Positions 1 through 11,061 of a stretch of 36,151 nt of DNA are shown here, one piece after another (position 1 is the stretch's first letter; every line of letters starts with the position of its first letter). The stretch is taken from the NCBI RefSeq assembly GCF_000988165.1, contig NW_020169339.1, forward strand, positions 1 through 36,151, in the 5' to 3' direction. A program made the translations under genes and the position numbers. Origin of the DNA: Vairimorpha ceranae. Its lineage: Eukaryota > Microsporidia > Nosematidae. The notes beneath the pieces were generated by a model. It saw only the letters and a list, made by a program, of their open reading frames with translations. It made no database searches and was not told the DNA's origin.

Positions 1-102
1 TATTGTAAAAAAGTACATAGCATACCTTATGCATGTCTTGTAGAAGGAGATTTACAAGAAAATGACGATATGATGTTAACAAACTTAGTTGTAATTGATT
101 AA
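1..102 (+). CDS. 3' end of a truncated protein-coding gene
   Basis: Frame 1 is open from the first base for 33 codons and stops at TAA (100-102). The residues are mixed and coding-like, including an HSIPYACLVEGD segment and an acidic QENDD stretch, unlike the Lys/Asn/Ile/Phe-rich random translations nearby. The start lies outside the window. I do not recognise the family. It could be the tail of a real gene or of another transposon remnant. Confidence 0.45.
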   Translation, partial: YCKKVHSIPYACLVEGDLQENDDMMLTNLVVID

Positions 103-950
103 TAGTTTATAAACATGTTACATTCTAAATAAATAAAATATAAATCTATAATTTTATGAATTTGCTAAATATTATGTTAAGCTAGATAAATTTAGGTTTA
201 AACAATATTCAAAATATAATATTTAAGCAATTTTCATCATTTTTTCTTAACCCTTTCAGAGTGGTTATCATTTATAACAAAATAATTTTATAAACATTGA
301 CATGTTATTCGAAAAAGCTGCGAAAACTAGAAATATTAACAATTATGTGTGACATTTTTAACAAAGAAGGACAAATTTATCTTCATTTGCAGTTATCAAA
401 ATTCGTCTGCAGACACTTTATACAGTATTTTTTCCCTGTCATAGCATTAAAGGGGTTAGCCAAAACTTATACAAACATTCTTGATTATGTGTATTTTTTA
501 CTAGTCAAAATTAAAATTAACAATATTTTGTTAATTTCTTAATTAAATTTTATAATGTGATTTTTGGGAGTAACGTGTTTTCAAAATTGTGTCTTAAAAT
601 AATAAAAGCATAAACTTAACAAATATACGGCGTATATTATTGTAAAATCTTTTCATTCATATTTAAAGAACAATCTGTGGGGATACATAATACTAATTTT
701 TTCAATGTTATAGATATTCGATTTATGTTTCTTAGTTAGATTTTTAATGGTTAAAAAAATCAAAAATATTTCTTCTAACATACACGCTATAAAAAATCCC
801 TATATAATTATATTTTTTTGTAAATTGGCTGATTAAAACATAAACGGACTGTTATATTATATCAATTTTTTATGTTTTTTAACCCTTAAATTGATGAGAA
901 GAACAGAATAAGATTTTCTAATTATAGCAAATGAAAACGAACTTTTAACT
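103..950. other. A+T-rich intergenic stretch
   Basis: No convincing gene. An 81-codon open frame (297-542) has no start signal, no recognisable motif and the composition of random A+T-rich DNA. The right end leads into the Merlin transposase relic, but I could not define a terminal repeat here. Confidence 0.5.
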
Positions 951-959
951 TTATTGTTT

Positions 960-1690
960 TTATAAAATTTAATCAAAGATGAACAGATTTGTAAATTTTG
1001 CCATAAAAATGTGCGCTTCATGCATAATTCTAAAAATCCTGATAAGTTCGAATTGGGATCTTAATTATATGGTTGTCACTACTATCGGACAACTATCTCT
1101 TTACAATCCAATTTTGAGTCTACTATTTTAAAAATAATATTTAAACAATACTAAAGGCAAATTATTATTTCGCGTGTTATGATAATTACTCTTAATTATT
1201 GAACATCCGGGCTTGAGAAAACTTTAAAAGAAGCTGCAAAAATTTTAATAAACTAATTGCTTTTTTCTCATTGAAAATCCTATTAAACTGAAATGTTTTT
1301 ATATTTTTGGGCATATATAGATGAAATTCGGGTTGAGTTATAATGTTAATGGTCATAGATGTAACTACGTACAAGCCTTTTGGTATGTCTGCATCGTAGA
1401 CAAGCATTTAAACCTGCACTAGGATATGCTATTTTTGTAGGTTTTAGATCTTCAAGCGTTCTTTTTCCTTTAATTAATTCTATTGTCAAAGCAGGAAATA
1501 TTATACACTCTGATGAAATAAAATCTTATAGATGCTTATCTAACTCAGTTGATTATGACTATTTCACTGTTTGTCGTAAATACAATTTTGTAGACCCTAT
1601 TGCTGGCGTGCATGTGCATAGTCAGCACGTAGAATCTTATAATATGAGCTTAAGTGTAAATATAAGCAAGAAATGGAGTAACTAGAGCTT
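960..1690 (+). pseudogene. Merlin/IS1595 (ISXO2-like) transposase relic
   Basis: This is a decayed DDE-type transposase readable in pieces across several frames. Near 978-1050 a CxxC pair (codons at 990 and 999) followed by a KNPDKFEW-like run fits the family's N-terminal zinc ribbon. At 1075-1130 a YRTTISLQSNFESTIL-like run fits the segment after the ribbon. At 1317-1325 an Ile-Asp-Glu triplet marks the first catalytic Asp, followed in another frame by KFG and NGHR. From 1380 one frame stays open for 101 codons and carries IIHSDE (second catalytic Asp, codon 1512-1514), YNFVDP and HVESYN, where the third acidic residue is expected. Several frameshifts and stops make it inactive. The family assignment is from motif order; a profile search would settle it. 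Confidence 0.72.
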
Positions 1691-2430
1691 AAAAAAAGGC
1701 AATTTTTATTAGAATTAATCTTTAGAGAGCAGCATGCTGTTGAAAATTATTATCTTTTATGAAATTGTTTTTTTTAACGGGGGACTGAGAAAATCGGATC
1801 CTATAAAACTACTAAATTTAATGTAAAAGTGTTTTTCTATTAAGAACAAATCTTTTATGATTTATTAATTGTTATTTTTTTCTAAACTCGTTTCTTTGTT
1901 TTCGAGTTAAATGTTATTAAATTGTCGGTACTTTATAACAAGTATAGGATTTTAACGTATTTGTAAATTTCAACTTCGTTTGTTAACAATTCTAAAAAAT
2001 TTTATAATATGTGCCCCCTTTTTCCTATGTAAAGTTATGTAGATTTTTAAAACTAATATTGTATGAAGTTTTTTTTTATTTATTCACTACAATGCTAGAG
2101 TAAATAAAAGATTTATTATTTTTAAAATATAGAAAAAAATGAATTTTTCATTGTGAATAAATATTAATACCGCAAAATTATAAATTTTTAACTTTGAAAT
2201 TCTTTCTACGTATAAATTGTAAAGATCGACCCACAGGTTAAGCCCTTTGCGGCTTTTAATTACTTAAGGATAATTAATACTTACATGCATTATCGATATT
2301 TTAGATATAAAAAATATTTTTTTATTGTTAATTTTACTAGAAAACAAATAAATTATTAAAAAGAATAAATGCAATGACCAACTATGTTATAAAATAATAC
2401 AAATATCCTTTTTAAAAACTTTAATGTTAA
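1691..2430. other. A+T-rich intergenic stretch
   Basis: No gene seen. It contains a slightly G+C-richer patch at about 2225-2260, where AAGCC and GGCTT can form a short hairpin around CTTTGC. It is the 3' flank of the minus-strand gene ending at 2431. Confidence 0.45.
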
Positions 2431-3756
2431 TCATTTTTTATCAAATATTTCTCTTAATTGTAATAGTTTACGATAAAATGAATTGAATCTTCTGTCAACA
2501 GAAAATATTAACCAATTAACTTCATAAAAATCACAACTAGAAATACAACAAAAAACGCTATCATCAACCTTATGTATATTTTTACAAATCAATTTAAAAA
2601 TTAAAAGTTTTTGAGATACGTCTTCATACCTGCTAAATTGATAACATGCTAGATTTAATGAATTTATAAAATCTTCCTTATTTTTCTTTTTCTTTGTATT
2701 AATATATATTTCACTTATCGTATCTAAAAAACTTGAAAGATTTCTTAGAGCAAGAATTGATTTTTGTTTCAGGTCATCAGAAAGATTGAATATTTCAAGT
2801 TTCTTAATAAATTGTGAAATTTGATTTTTAATTTTACGTTTATATAAATTTCTAAACCTCTTTTCAGATTGGTTGTATTTCTTATAAAGTTCGCGCTCTT
2901 TAGCTGTAAATTGATTCTTATGAATTGTTTTCCTAGTGTTTCTTTTAGGTTTCAAAGTAATTTCATTACCATTTATTTGTATATTAGATACTTTGCTAGT
3001 TTTAAATTTTTTTTCTTTATCTTCCACGTTGTTATCATTTTTGTAAACGCTATTTAAAAAAGAACCAGTTTCGGAATTCATAATCATTAATGAATTATAA
3101 CAACCAAATTGTGTATTTATAAGAGAATTATTTGGTTTATTTATATAATTAGTTCTTATGTTTTGCATATCATAATCTGATATACCATGATCACTTGTCT
3201 GTAAAAAAGCGATATTTTCTGGATTGGCAAGTTGTCCTTGTAATAAATCATTTTGAGTTGTACAAGAAAATAAATTCGTATTATTATTGCAAAATGTATT
3301 TATGTGAGAGTAGGCCAGCGTATTATTTTGGCTACTATTGTATTCTTTAAAATGTGTGGTATCATAAACCAAATGTTCCATCGTACAACTTTGTTTTTCA
3401 CATTTCGTAGTACTGGGTGTATTACTTATGCAACTATTTGGCAGAGAGTCGCTTTCTGGAGTTATCGAAGACAAAAAGTTACTAAAGTCACATTCTACAC
3501 TCTTGCATGCATTATTATAACCTTCGTCGATATAACATGCCAATTCATTTAATATATTAAGATTGGATGGGGATTCATAAAAATTTTTATCTTCTGTGTA
3601 AACCTGTTCCTGAATCTTTTGTTGTGTATCTTCTTTTTCACAAAATTCTGTAATTTTAAATATCTTTGTGTATTCTGATGTATTCTCTAGATCTACCAAT
3701 AAATCAAAATCTAAAAATTGCATCGAACAAAAAATTGTCTGCAACCAATATAACAT
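2431..3756 (-). CDS. Asn/Ser-rich protein, three-copy local family, copy 1
   Basis: A 441-residue protein of no family I recognise. The first 27 residues (YWLQTIFCS, LENTS) are nearly the same in the copy at 9751-11061 and in the pseudogene near 24,274. The middle (about 60-250) is low-complexity, rich in Asn, Ser and Thr with scattered Cys, and drifts between copies. The C-terminal third is better kept: FIKKLE, NLSDDLKQKSILAL and LSSFL...ISEIYINT recur in copy 2 and suggest a helical domain. A basic stretch (KPKRNTRKTIHKNQ) precedes it and could be a nuclear signal; that is inference. The hydrophobic N-terminus is short and not a clear signal peptide. The start is supported by conservation of the bases just before the ATG (TTTTTA-CCGTTAA), also seen in the other copies. 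It stands alone in a transposon-rich area. Confidence 0.8.
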   Translation of the reverse strand: MLYWLQTIFCSMQFLDFDLLVDLENTSEYTKIFKITEFCEKEDTQQKIQEQVYTEDKNFYESPSNLNILNELACYIDEGYNNACKSVECDFSNFLSSITPESDSLPNSCISNTPSTTKCEKQSCTMEHLVYDTTHFKEYNSSQNNTLAYSHINTFCNNNTNLFSCTTQNDLLQGQLANPENIAFLQTSDHGISDYDMQNIRTNYINKPNNSLINTQFGCYNSLMIMNSETGSFLNSVYKNDNNVEDKEKKFKTSKVSNIQINGNEITLKPKRNTRKTIHKNQFTAKERELYKKYNQSEKRFRNLYKRKIKNQISQFIKKLEIFNLSDDLKQKSILALRNLSSFLDTISEIYINTKKKKNKEDFINSLNLACYQFSRYEDVSQKLLIFKLICKNIHKVDDSVFCCISSCDFYEVNWLIFSVDRRFNSFYRKLLQLREIFDKK

Positions 3757-4759
3757 TTAACGGTTAAAAAATTTAAAAAAGAATTGTTTGAACATTAAAT
3801 ATATAAATCAATATTTTATGTTATTTATATATCACATTGTACTAGATACAACGTTCTTATAATAATTGACAATCTTTGATATTTCTTATGAATTAAATAA
3901 AATGCAACTGAAAGCAATAGTAATTATAGGAGGACAGTAAAGATGTTGACATGTCAATCAGCAGTATTGGGTTGATGGCTTTGACATGTCTGTTATATAA
4001 ATAATAATTATTAAATAAACCCATGTTTTATCCCAACAATTATAAAATTTAAAAGTACTAATTTACACTGAACAACCAAAATTAATAAAAAAAGAACAAA
4101 TCTTATAATTATGTATTTATGGTATTATTGTCTCAAAGGAACGAATAAAAAAGTATAGCCACGGCAATGCGCCTAACTATCGAAATAATTGCATTCAATC
4201 TGTTGGAAAGAGAAATATAACAACAAAAATGCTTCATAAAGAAATCTTCTTTTTTGTTATAGCCCCGTGTCAGGTAACCAAAACGAAAGTTGGTTTCTAA
4301 TAAAAAGTAAATAATTTTATTGTTTTTGTATTTTTTAAGGTTCTTCTTTGAGTAGCCTATATTTGTGGTAGTTCGTTCCATTTGTCAAATAATTTTTTAT
4401 TACCCTTCTTCTACAATTTTCGAATTTATAAAAAGTTCATAAAATTGTCGGAAAAAGGGAAGATAATAATTTAAAGATGGTATTACTTTTAAACTATAAA
4501 TAATTAAATGTTTCTTGAATCATGACTTGAAAAAACTAGAGTTGATTAAAAGTATTCAATAAATATTAATCTAAAATAAACTTTGTTATACTAAAAATTT
4601 GTTTTTAGACGAATAAAGAAGGTATTTTATTTTTTTAGTTAAAGTAATCATCTTACAAAAATGATCATATTAAATAGTTTAGTTAATTCAAATTTAATTT
4701 ATTAACAAAATTAATAATAGTTTTGACTACCTTATGAAAAATAACAAAATTTATAATCA
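3757..4759. other. Intergenic stretch with a 12-bp palindrome
   Basis: No gene is supported. The region upstream of copy 1 holds the perfect palindrome TTGACATGTCAA at 3946-3957 and a second TTGACATGTC at 3981-3990. An 82-codon open frame on the minus strand (4133-4381) has no start signal or motif and is not called. Confidence 0.45.
3946..3990. repeat. TTGACATGTC repeated twice, one copy palindromic
   Basis: Bases 3946-3957 read TTGACATGTCAA, a perfect 12-bp palindrome, and 3981-3990 repeat its first ten bases. They lie about 190-235 bases upstream of the start of the copy 1 family gene, so they could be an operator-like site for a dimeric regulator. The same core appears as an 11-bp-stem hairpin near 34,312. 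Function is unknown. Confidence 0.4.
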
Positions 4760-5040
4760 GCGATTTGTCGTGCACAGCACAACCTCTAACGGCCAATAAA
4801 GAATGAAACCACATACATTTTCGTGTATCCTGCGGTACTATCAGTTTAGGATGATACATTAAACATACTTTTTTGTCATTGTTGTATTATAAGGAGGAAA
4901 AACTACTTAAGAAAAGTTACATCGATAAAATTTTATTTTTATTAAAAATCGTTCTTTTACACATTTCAATTTGTACAATGTTTTTGTCCGGAACAAGCAT
5001 CGTTCCGATCTAGGTTCTATCAGTATGCTTTAAGATACAT
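4760..5040 (+). repeat. Dispersed repeat, copy A
   Basis: A G+C-richer segment shares collinear blocks with 17262-17530: CAGCACAA followed by GGC-AATAAA at 4774 and 17275, then about 211 bases later a block with GTCC-GAA-AAGCA--GTTCC and ATCAGTAT. In this copy CGGAAC (4989-4994) and GTTCCG (5002-5007) form a perfect 6-bp hairpin stem. Copy B has lost part of that stem. It has no coding capacity and is probably a decayed non-autonomous transposon. Confidence 0.55.
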
Positions 5041-5229
5041 CATTTTGTGTGTATTAATATCACAAAAATGCTTTGTTGGCTCACCACCTAGCCTGGACTG
5101 TTAATTTTTTACTTTTAAAAACTAAACAATTAAAAAATAATTTCATTATCAAAAGACGCAATTTAAAAAAGGCCTGCTATTTTTGAAGTAATGACTTTAT
5201 GACACCACTTATATATTTAGAAATAGTTA

Positions 5230-5610
5230 GGTATAATAACCTCTTAGTATACTTCTGCGTACTTCTACTATGTTGTAATTTAATTCCGATTATACGCTTT
5301 CAATAAGATTTGTCATAAGTTCTCGTTGTTTTTATTAAAAGCATTGTCATGATTTACGACAATATGTCTTCCTTTAATAGGCCCTACAGCAATGGGTAAA
5401 GTTTATGTCCGTCTATTTTTATCGTAATAATTTTTCTACAAACTTTAAACCATTCATTCATTGTTTTTGCAGAAGTATTAGACACTATTTTAAATAGCAA
5501 TTCACTGTTATTTTCTTGCACACAGCCAACAAGCTGGTTTGTGTTCATTACAAGCTCTTTAATCTCACTTGGGCCTTTTCACAATTTTCCTATTGCAATA
5601 ACCTTTTTTT
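5230..5610 (-). pseudogene. Merlin/IS1595-like transposase relic, internally deleted
   Basis: Read on the minus strand, fragments follow the family order. A TMNEWFKVCRKI run (about 5430-5475) fits the segment before the catalytic core. DGHKLYP, and after a one-base frame change PIAVGPIKGRHIVVNH (about 5345-5410), fits the second catalytic Asp region of the ISXO2-like subgroup. TNLIES (about 5298-5315), with a coding-like RRSILRGYY run after it, fits the third acidic residue and C-terminus. The first catalytic Asp region is missing between the first two fragments, so the element has an internal deletion as well as stops and shifts. No terminal repeats were found. Confidence 0.6.
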
Positions 5611-5619
5611 CACCCGTAA

Positions 5620-7318
5620 AAACTCTTAATATTCTTAATTTTACTCGTAATTCTTTCGTTTTCTTTTTATGCGTTTAATAGAGATTGTTTTTCATTTTTA
5701 AAATACAGACATAAGATATCCAAGTTTTATTAGAAATATGTTAAGGATATAACTTAGTTACCCAAAGATAAAGTATACTAAGATATTCATAAAAAGTACG
5801 TTTGACTTTGTAAAGTAAGCTCCTTGCAAGAAAACCATTGATTTTTTGCAAATTTGGTTTAAATAAGCATTTCTGTATTGGTTTATGTAGAAAAGGTCTT
5901 GAATTATATAAATTACATACACCACCACAATTGTATATGGATAATTTTTCCTCAATTGCCTATTTTAACACTTTGTTATGGTTTGAAGTATTTTTTGATC
6001 TCATATTTTGTGTTCTAAACTTATAATTAGAAAGGTTAAAAAATAAATAATTTTTACGTCATTTTGTTTTCCATGTTCAAATTAATACCATGAAGTTTAA
6101 CTCAAAGCCCGAATTGAGACGAATGAGTCGCTTTTTCTAATTTTTAAAGATACACACAAGATCGATAAACAAAAAAAGGGTCAAAAATAAAAATGTCAAC
6201 GTTTAGTTTAATAAACCCTTTAACACTCCTAATTGTCGAAAAGAAATTTATATATTAAATTTAAGTTTCTAATAATATAAATTGTTGTAACCTTTAGTAG
6301 GATGTCCAAACTTTAAGTGTTGTTCTATGTAAGAACAAATAAAAATTTTTTATTATTTAATATTTTATTAGCTTTATCGGGCATCTTCGTATAATAAATG
6401 CCGTTGTTATGCTTTTGGTCATGCTGAGCTTTTTTGTGTTTATTTCTTAATTTTGTATATCCCTTCTTTTTTTATTTTTAATTTATACCAAAATTTATTA
6501 AAATTTTTGGAGGGACAGTATTTATAAATAATTTTTCTATAAGTAAAAAAAAAAAACTTCTATCATATTTGTAATCAAATTAATCATCAAAAATTGGTTT
6601 AAAAAATCGCTGTATGTTGTAATAAATTGTTTAAAGTATTATTTTAATGATGAATAATTGAAAATATTGATTAATTTTTTTATCTTACATGCCTCTCCTT
6701 TATAAATTTATTTAAATATTTAAAGTAATTTTGGCATATTTAAGGGGGCTAAATTAAATCAAGACAGATTTTATAATTTTTAATTTTACAATTACAATGA
6801 TACAAATGTCTTTTGTACAAAATTTTTTGATTACCAAGTATGTATAAAAGCATAACAAAATTATGAAATTTTTTAACTTGACATAAAAAAATTTTAAAAA
6901 TTAATTTATTATAAGTCCAGTAATTTTTTTATTTCAAACAAATAAAAATTTATTTATTAAATGTCATAGCGTTTTTGTAATTTTTAGAAAAGAAAGATTA
7001 GAAATTTTTACTGAGTATAGAAATTAAAAATTTATTTCAAAAAGAGCTTTAAATGACATTACAATTTATATAACATTCGAAAAATTATTAATTATTAAAT
7101 TCAAATTTTTATAAATCTTTTAAGTCAATTAAAATAGTTTAAAAAAAGATATTTGGACAAACAATCATGTATAATGATATTGACTGTAGTCAGTATTATA
7201 ACAATATCGCCAATATAAGGCATTTTCACTCAACATTATAAATTACAAAAAAAACTTATTAAATTAGAAATTTTAAAAAAAAAGGTAAGAAAAAATTATA
7301 AAAAATTGTAAGGCTAAA
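5620..7318. other. A+T-rich intergenic stretch
   Basis: No gene seen. Patches at about 6095-6140 and 6370-6440 are less A+T-biased and may be remains of old coding sequence, but I cannot assign them. Short open frames at 5758-5955 and 5838-6026 overlap on opposite strands and lack start signals. Confidence 0.4.
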
Positions 7319-8345
7319 AACACCCTATTCGGCCAAAAATAAAGGTCCTGAAATTTTTAAAAAAATATTCTTAAAACGAAATTCAAAATGTAAAAACAGG
7401 AAATTTTAAAATGAAAAATTAGATCTAACTGCTGATTCATTAAAAGCACATACAACTATACAATGGATGAATATTAAAGTAATTCTTTAGTAACATATAT
7501 CTGACAAAATAGCGATTAATTAATTTTTAGTTCTACACCCAAAAAGAACAAGTGCTTTTACAGCAAACCAAGTTCTTTCTATAGAATTTTTGTGTACACC
7601 GGTAACATGATCTTTAAAATCACTATTATGATATACAGTCTTGTGATTAAAATTATATTTTTTAAAATTACCATATCTGCTCCAGAAATCACTATACGTT
7701 GTAGTCCCGGGCTCGATGCTATCCTTAATTTTCGTTTACAAAGTGAATTTTGTACGGCTATTAACTTGGAATAGCAAAACACCCTTTTTGTATTCCCTTT
7801 CCACAAGACCAAAAATTTAAACACCCCTTTAAATTGATCCTTGTTGTATTTTTTTTTGCCAAACTTAAACTTTAATTCATCAATTTCTATTATCTTATTT
7901 TCATGTTCAATTAATTACTTTTTTATAAAATTTTTCAACCAAAAGCTCGGAAACCTTACGTAAAGCATAGAAACACATTTTTTAGAAATTTCTAAAACAC
8001 ATAAAATTCCTGTGTTGTTAATTTTTTGTAACTATAATTCAGTTATTTTTATAAATTTTATTTTACAAATCTTTTCTCCATGAAAAAGGGTATTTTGCCA
8101 TATAGAAGCTCGTTTTTTGTATTTTGGGATCAATTTATCTTCCATCTTATATATTGATACATTATCTCATTTTCTATACAAACATCTTCTTCGCATGTTT
8201 TACACAGAGTTCAATAAATTAATCTGATAAAATTTAAAATCTGCTCCTTAATACCTTTCTTCTTTAACATGTTAAATTTCTTCTTAGGGGTATTCTTAAA
8301 AAAATTTAACAACTTTTAATTTTGGCCGAACAATGTATCTTGCTC
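7319..8345 (-). mobile_element. Decayed Merlin/IS1595-like transposon with terminal repeats
   Basis: An element of about 1 kb is bounded by inverted copies of TTCGGCCAAAA at about 7329 and 8325. Matching bases continue inward (an A/T run with TAAA), and the outer few bases have diverged. It encloses the minus-strand transposase relic described separately. Just outside the right end, 8354-8363 and 8368-8377 form a 10-bp hairpin stem with an ACAA loop. Element boundaries are approximate because no clean target duplication is visible. Confidence 0.55.
7520..8300 (-). pseudogene. Merlin/IS1595-like transposase relic
   Basis: In frame-shifted pieces on the minus strand this reads: a zinc-ribbon-like CKTC (about 8190-8215); KKRASIWQNTLFHGEK (about 8065-8115), the family's segment after the ribbon; IIEIDE then FGKKKYN (first catalytic Asp, 7876-7884); GNTKRVFCYSK; PGTTTYSDFW (second catalytic Asp, near 7681-7705); HVTGVHKNSIERTW (third acidic residue, near 7575). 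This is the complete motif order of the family, and all three acidic residues are still readable. At least four frame changes and internal stops show it cannot make a full protein. Confidence 0.78.
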
Positions 8346-9750
8346 CGAATAATGGTTGGAATAACAATATTCCAATCCTATTGCATCAACGTTTTTGTGG
8401 AAATACAGGCAAATAAGCGCCCAGAATTTTTTAATAGCCAATGAGATATGTTTCAATGATATGTTTGTATTAAAGAACAAAATATTTTAGTTATAGTTAA
8501 CAGTTTGGTATATCACCGAAATATTTCCACTTGTTGATCCATATAGTAATTAATACCACAGTGTAATATAAACTTATCTTATTTCATTTGTTGTAATCTG
8601 TTTATTTTATAGTGCAAAACTATAAAAATTAGTTGTAAATATACCCCAAGTATTGGAATATACAGGATGAAGAACGAGAAGTTTTCAGACAAGAAAGATT
8701 ACAATTAAATATTCGCGCTTGAAAAAAAAAATTTTAAACATGACATGCATATTTATAAAAGAAGGTAGGCTTAAAACATTTATTTTTCTAAAATAATTTT
8801 ACAAATTGGTGTATGCTTATGTTTGTAAAACAGCGAATTCTGCTTAAAGTAATTTTAATAAATTTTATTTTAGTAGCCTTCTTTGGTCTATTTTATGGTC
8901 GTGTTTTTTCTCAAACTATACTTGTATAAATTATTTCTTTGTTTATCTCCATGTTGTCGCTAAAGAAAAAAAACAAATTTATTTAAATAATAAATTTTTT
9001 ATGTATAAATCACTATCTTAAATATAATAAAGATCATGAATTTTGAAATGTGGATAAATACCACACTAATAGTGTAGACCTGACAAAAAACTCGTTTGAT
9101 ACTCTAAAAGGCTTCTCGTTTTAAACTATTTTATGTGTTTTGATGTTATAGCTCTGTATTGTGAAGAAATAATTAAAATTTTGTAAAGTATTAAAAGTCA
9201 ACTTTTTTAATCTTATTATAAAATAACCAGTTACAATCTAATAGCAACATTTTTGATAACTATTTTAATTACTAAAGGAATATCAAAAAAAATAATATAA
9301 GAAGCTGTCCAAAATTTTGTAATGTATTAAACGTATCTACGTACATAACTTATTTCTACATAAGCGATGCGTGCAATTTACAAATTTTAATTTTCTTTTT
9401 ACTAAAAATATTATATTTTATAAATGTAAATTGGCGTAATTTTTTTGAATATCACCTAATAGTGTTATATTGCTTGATCATACTAAAATAAAGGAATGAA
9501 TATTACCTTGAGGTTTAAATTTACCTCTAACACTTGTATTAATAAGCTTTTTGTTTTTTTATTCTTCTGGTTGGTCATTAAAAATAGTCGATTTTGTTTG
9601 AAGGATTGAGATTCTTTTATTTTATTTGTTATTAATCATCGTGATTTTAATATTTTACAGTAAACAAATAAACAACAAAAATGCATGTGAAATTAATACT
9701 ATCAATAAACAAATATTATATAGTAAGATACAAACAATATTTCAAAAATT
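8346..9750. other. A+T-rich intergenic stretch
   Basis: No gene seen. It holds the hairpin at 8354-8377 and a TAATTAATACCAC sequence near 8548 that recurs in a short palindrome at 25487-25503. The right part is the 3' flank of copy 2 of the Asn/Ser-rich family. Confidence 0.4.
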
Positions 9751-11061
9751 TTAATTGCTAATCGATTTTTCCATACTTTCTTTCAATTTAAATAGTTGTT
9801 TGCTAAAATAATTAAATCTCTTATTTATACCAATTAACATCTGTTTAATTTTGTTAAAATCATAATAAGAGAAGTGCAAACTTCTATTGCTCACCAGTAA
9901 AAATTCATTATAAATTAAGTCGAGAATTAAAAAGTTTTTAGAAACATCGGCATAGTGGCTAAATTTAGCGCACGTTATATTTAACAATTTTAAAAAGTAA
10001 TGCATCGATGGCTGATTTGTATTTATATATATTTTACTTATATCAACTAAAAAACTCGAAAGGCTAGCTAGAGCAAGAATTAACTTGTTTTTTAAATCAT
10101 CTGTTAAATTCGATGTTTCAAGTTTTTTTATGAAATGTGGTATTTTATTACTTATTATAGTCTTACAAAAAAACCTAAATTTAACCTCAAAATTTTTGCA
10201 GTTATCAAAAATTCTACGCTCGTTTACCGTAAATTGATAAACTAAAAATGTATAATTATTTTCTCGTTCACATTTTAAAGGATCTGAAGTATTATTTTCT
10301 TGAATATTAAAATTTGTATTGGTTCCTGATTCTTTATCTTTCCCATTATTATCATTTTTATAAGCGTTATTAGAGAATGTATTAGTTTCGAAGCTGTTAA
10401 TTGTAGATGAGTCGTAAACATGAAATAATTTATTCATTTGATCATCCTTTGAATCATTAATGCGTATGGTCCTAAGATTATTCGTATAACGATCTGATAA
10501 ACTTGAAACATCATCATTTGCTTGAATAAAAGTATGATTTTCTTGATTAACATATCGTCCTTGTATTAAATTGTTTTGTGTCATATGTAATGGTAGATTA
10601 GTATTATTGTTGTAAAATAAATTCGTGGCAAAATTATAAATTTCATCATTTTGGTTACTATAGTGATCTTCAAAGATTGTTGTGTCATTAATCAGTTGGT
10701 TTATTGTACAAGATTGATTTTCACATTCATTAGTAATAAATGCAGGATGTGTGCGGTTGTTCAAGAAAAATTCGCTTTCTGAGGTAATTGTAAATAGAAA
10801 ATTGTTTAAATCATTATCTACATTTGTATTTTCAATATTCAAACTTTCGTTTATAAAGTTTGTCAAATCATTTAATAAAATAGACTCAGGTGGATTTTCA
10901 TCTAAATATTTATTTTCTATTTCGGTTGAAGCTTGGCTCTTTTGGTATATCTCTTTCTTTTCACATGCTTTTAAGGTATTTGATGTATTTTCTAGATCAT
11001 CCAAACAGTCAAAGTTTAATATTTGGGTTGAACAAAAGATTGTCTGCAGCCAATATTGCAT
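9751..11061 (-). CDS. Asn/Ser-rich protein, three-copy local family, copy 2
   Basis: A 436-residue paralogue of the protein at 2431-3756, collinear over its whole length. The N-terminus is nearly identical (YWLQTIFCS, DDLENTS). The middle is rich in Asn, Thr and Ser and aligns only in short islands such as CENQSCT and YNNNTNL. The C-terminal helical part keeps FIKKLE, NLTDDLKNKLILAL and LSSFL-DISKIYINT. The basic stretch of copy 1 is not conserved. Function is unknown and there is no clear membrane segment. The start is supported by conservation of the preceding bases (TTTTTTTAGCC-TTA). The faster change of the middle relative to the ends may reflect relaxed or diversifying selection; a substitution-rate test on an alignment would tell. 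Confidence 0.8.
   Translation of the reverse strand: MQYWLQTIFCSTQILNFDCLDDLENTSNTLKACEKKEIYQKSQASTEIENKYLDENPPESILLNDLTNFINESLNIENTNVDNDLNNFLFTITSESEFFLNNRTHPAFITNECENQSCTINQLINDTTIFEDHYSNQNDEIYNFATNLFYNNNTNLPLHMTQNNLIQGRYVNQENHTFIQANDDVSSLSDRYTNNLRTIRINDSKDDQMNKLFHVYDSSTINSFETNTFSNNAYKNDNNGKDKESGTNTNFNIQENNTSDPLKCERENNYTFLVYQFTVNERRIFDNCKNFEVKFRFFCKTIISNKIPHFIKKLETSNLTDDLKNKLILALASLSSFLVDISKIYINTNQPSMHYFLKLLNITCAKFSHYADVSKNFLILDLIYNEFLLVSNRSLHFSYYDFNKIKQMLIGINKRFNYFSKQLFKLKESMEKSISN

Noticed and set aside
297..542. 81-codon open frame
   Set aside because: No start motif, no family, and random A+T-rich composition.
4133..4381. 82-codon minus-strand open frame
   Set aside because: No start motif or recognisable domain, and located in decayed intergenic DNA.
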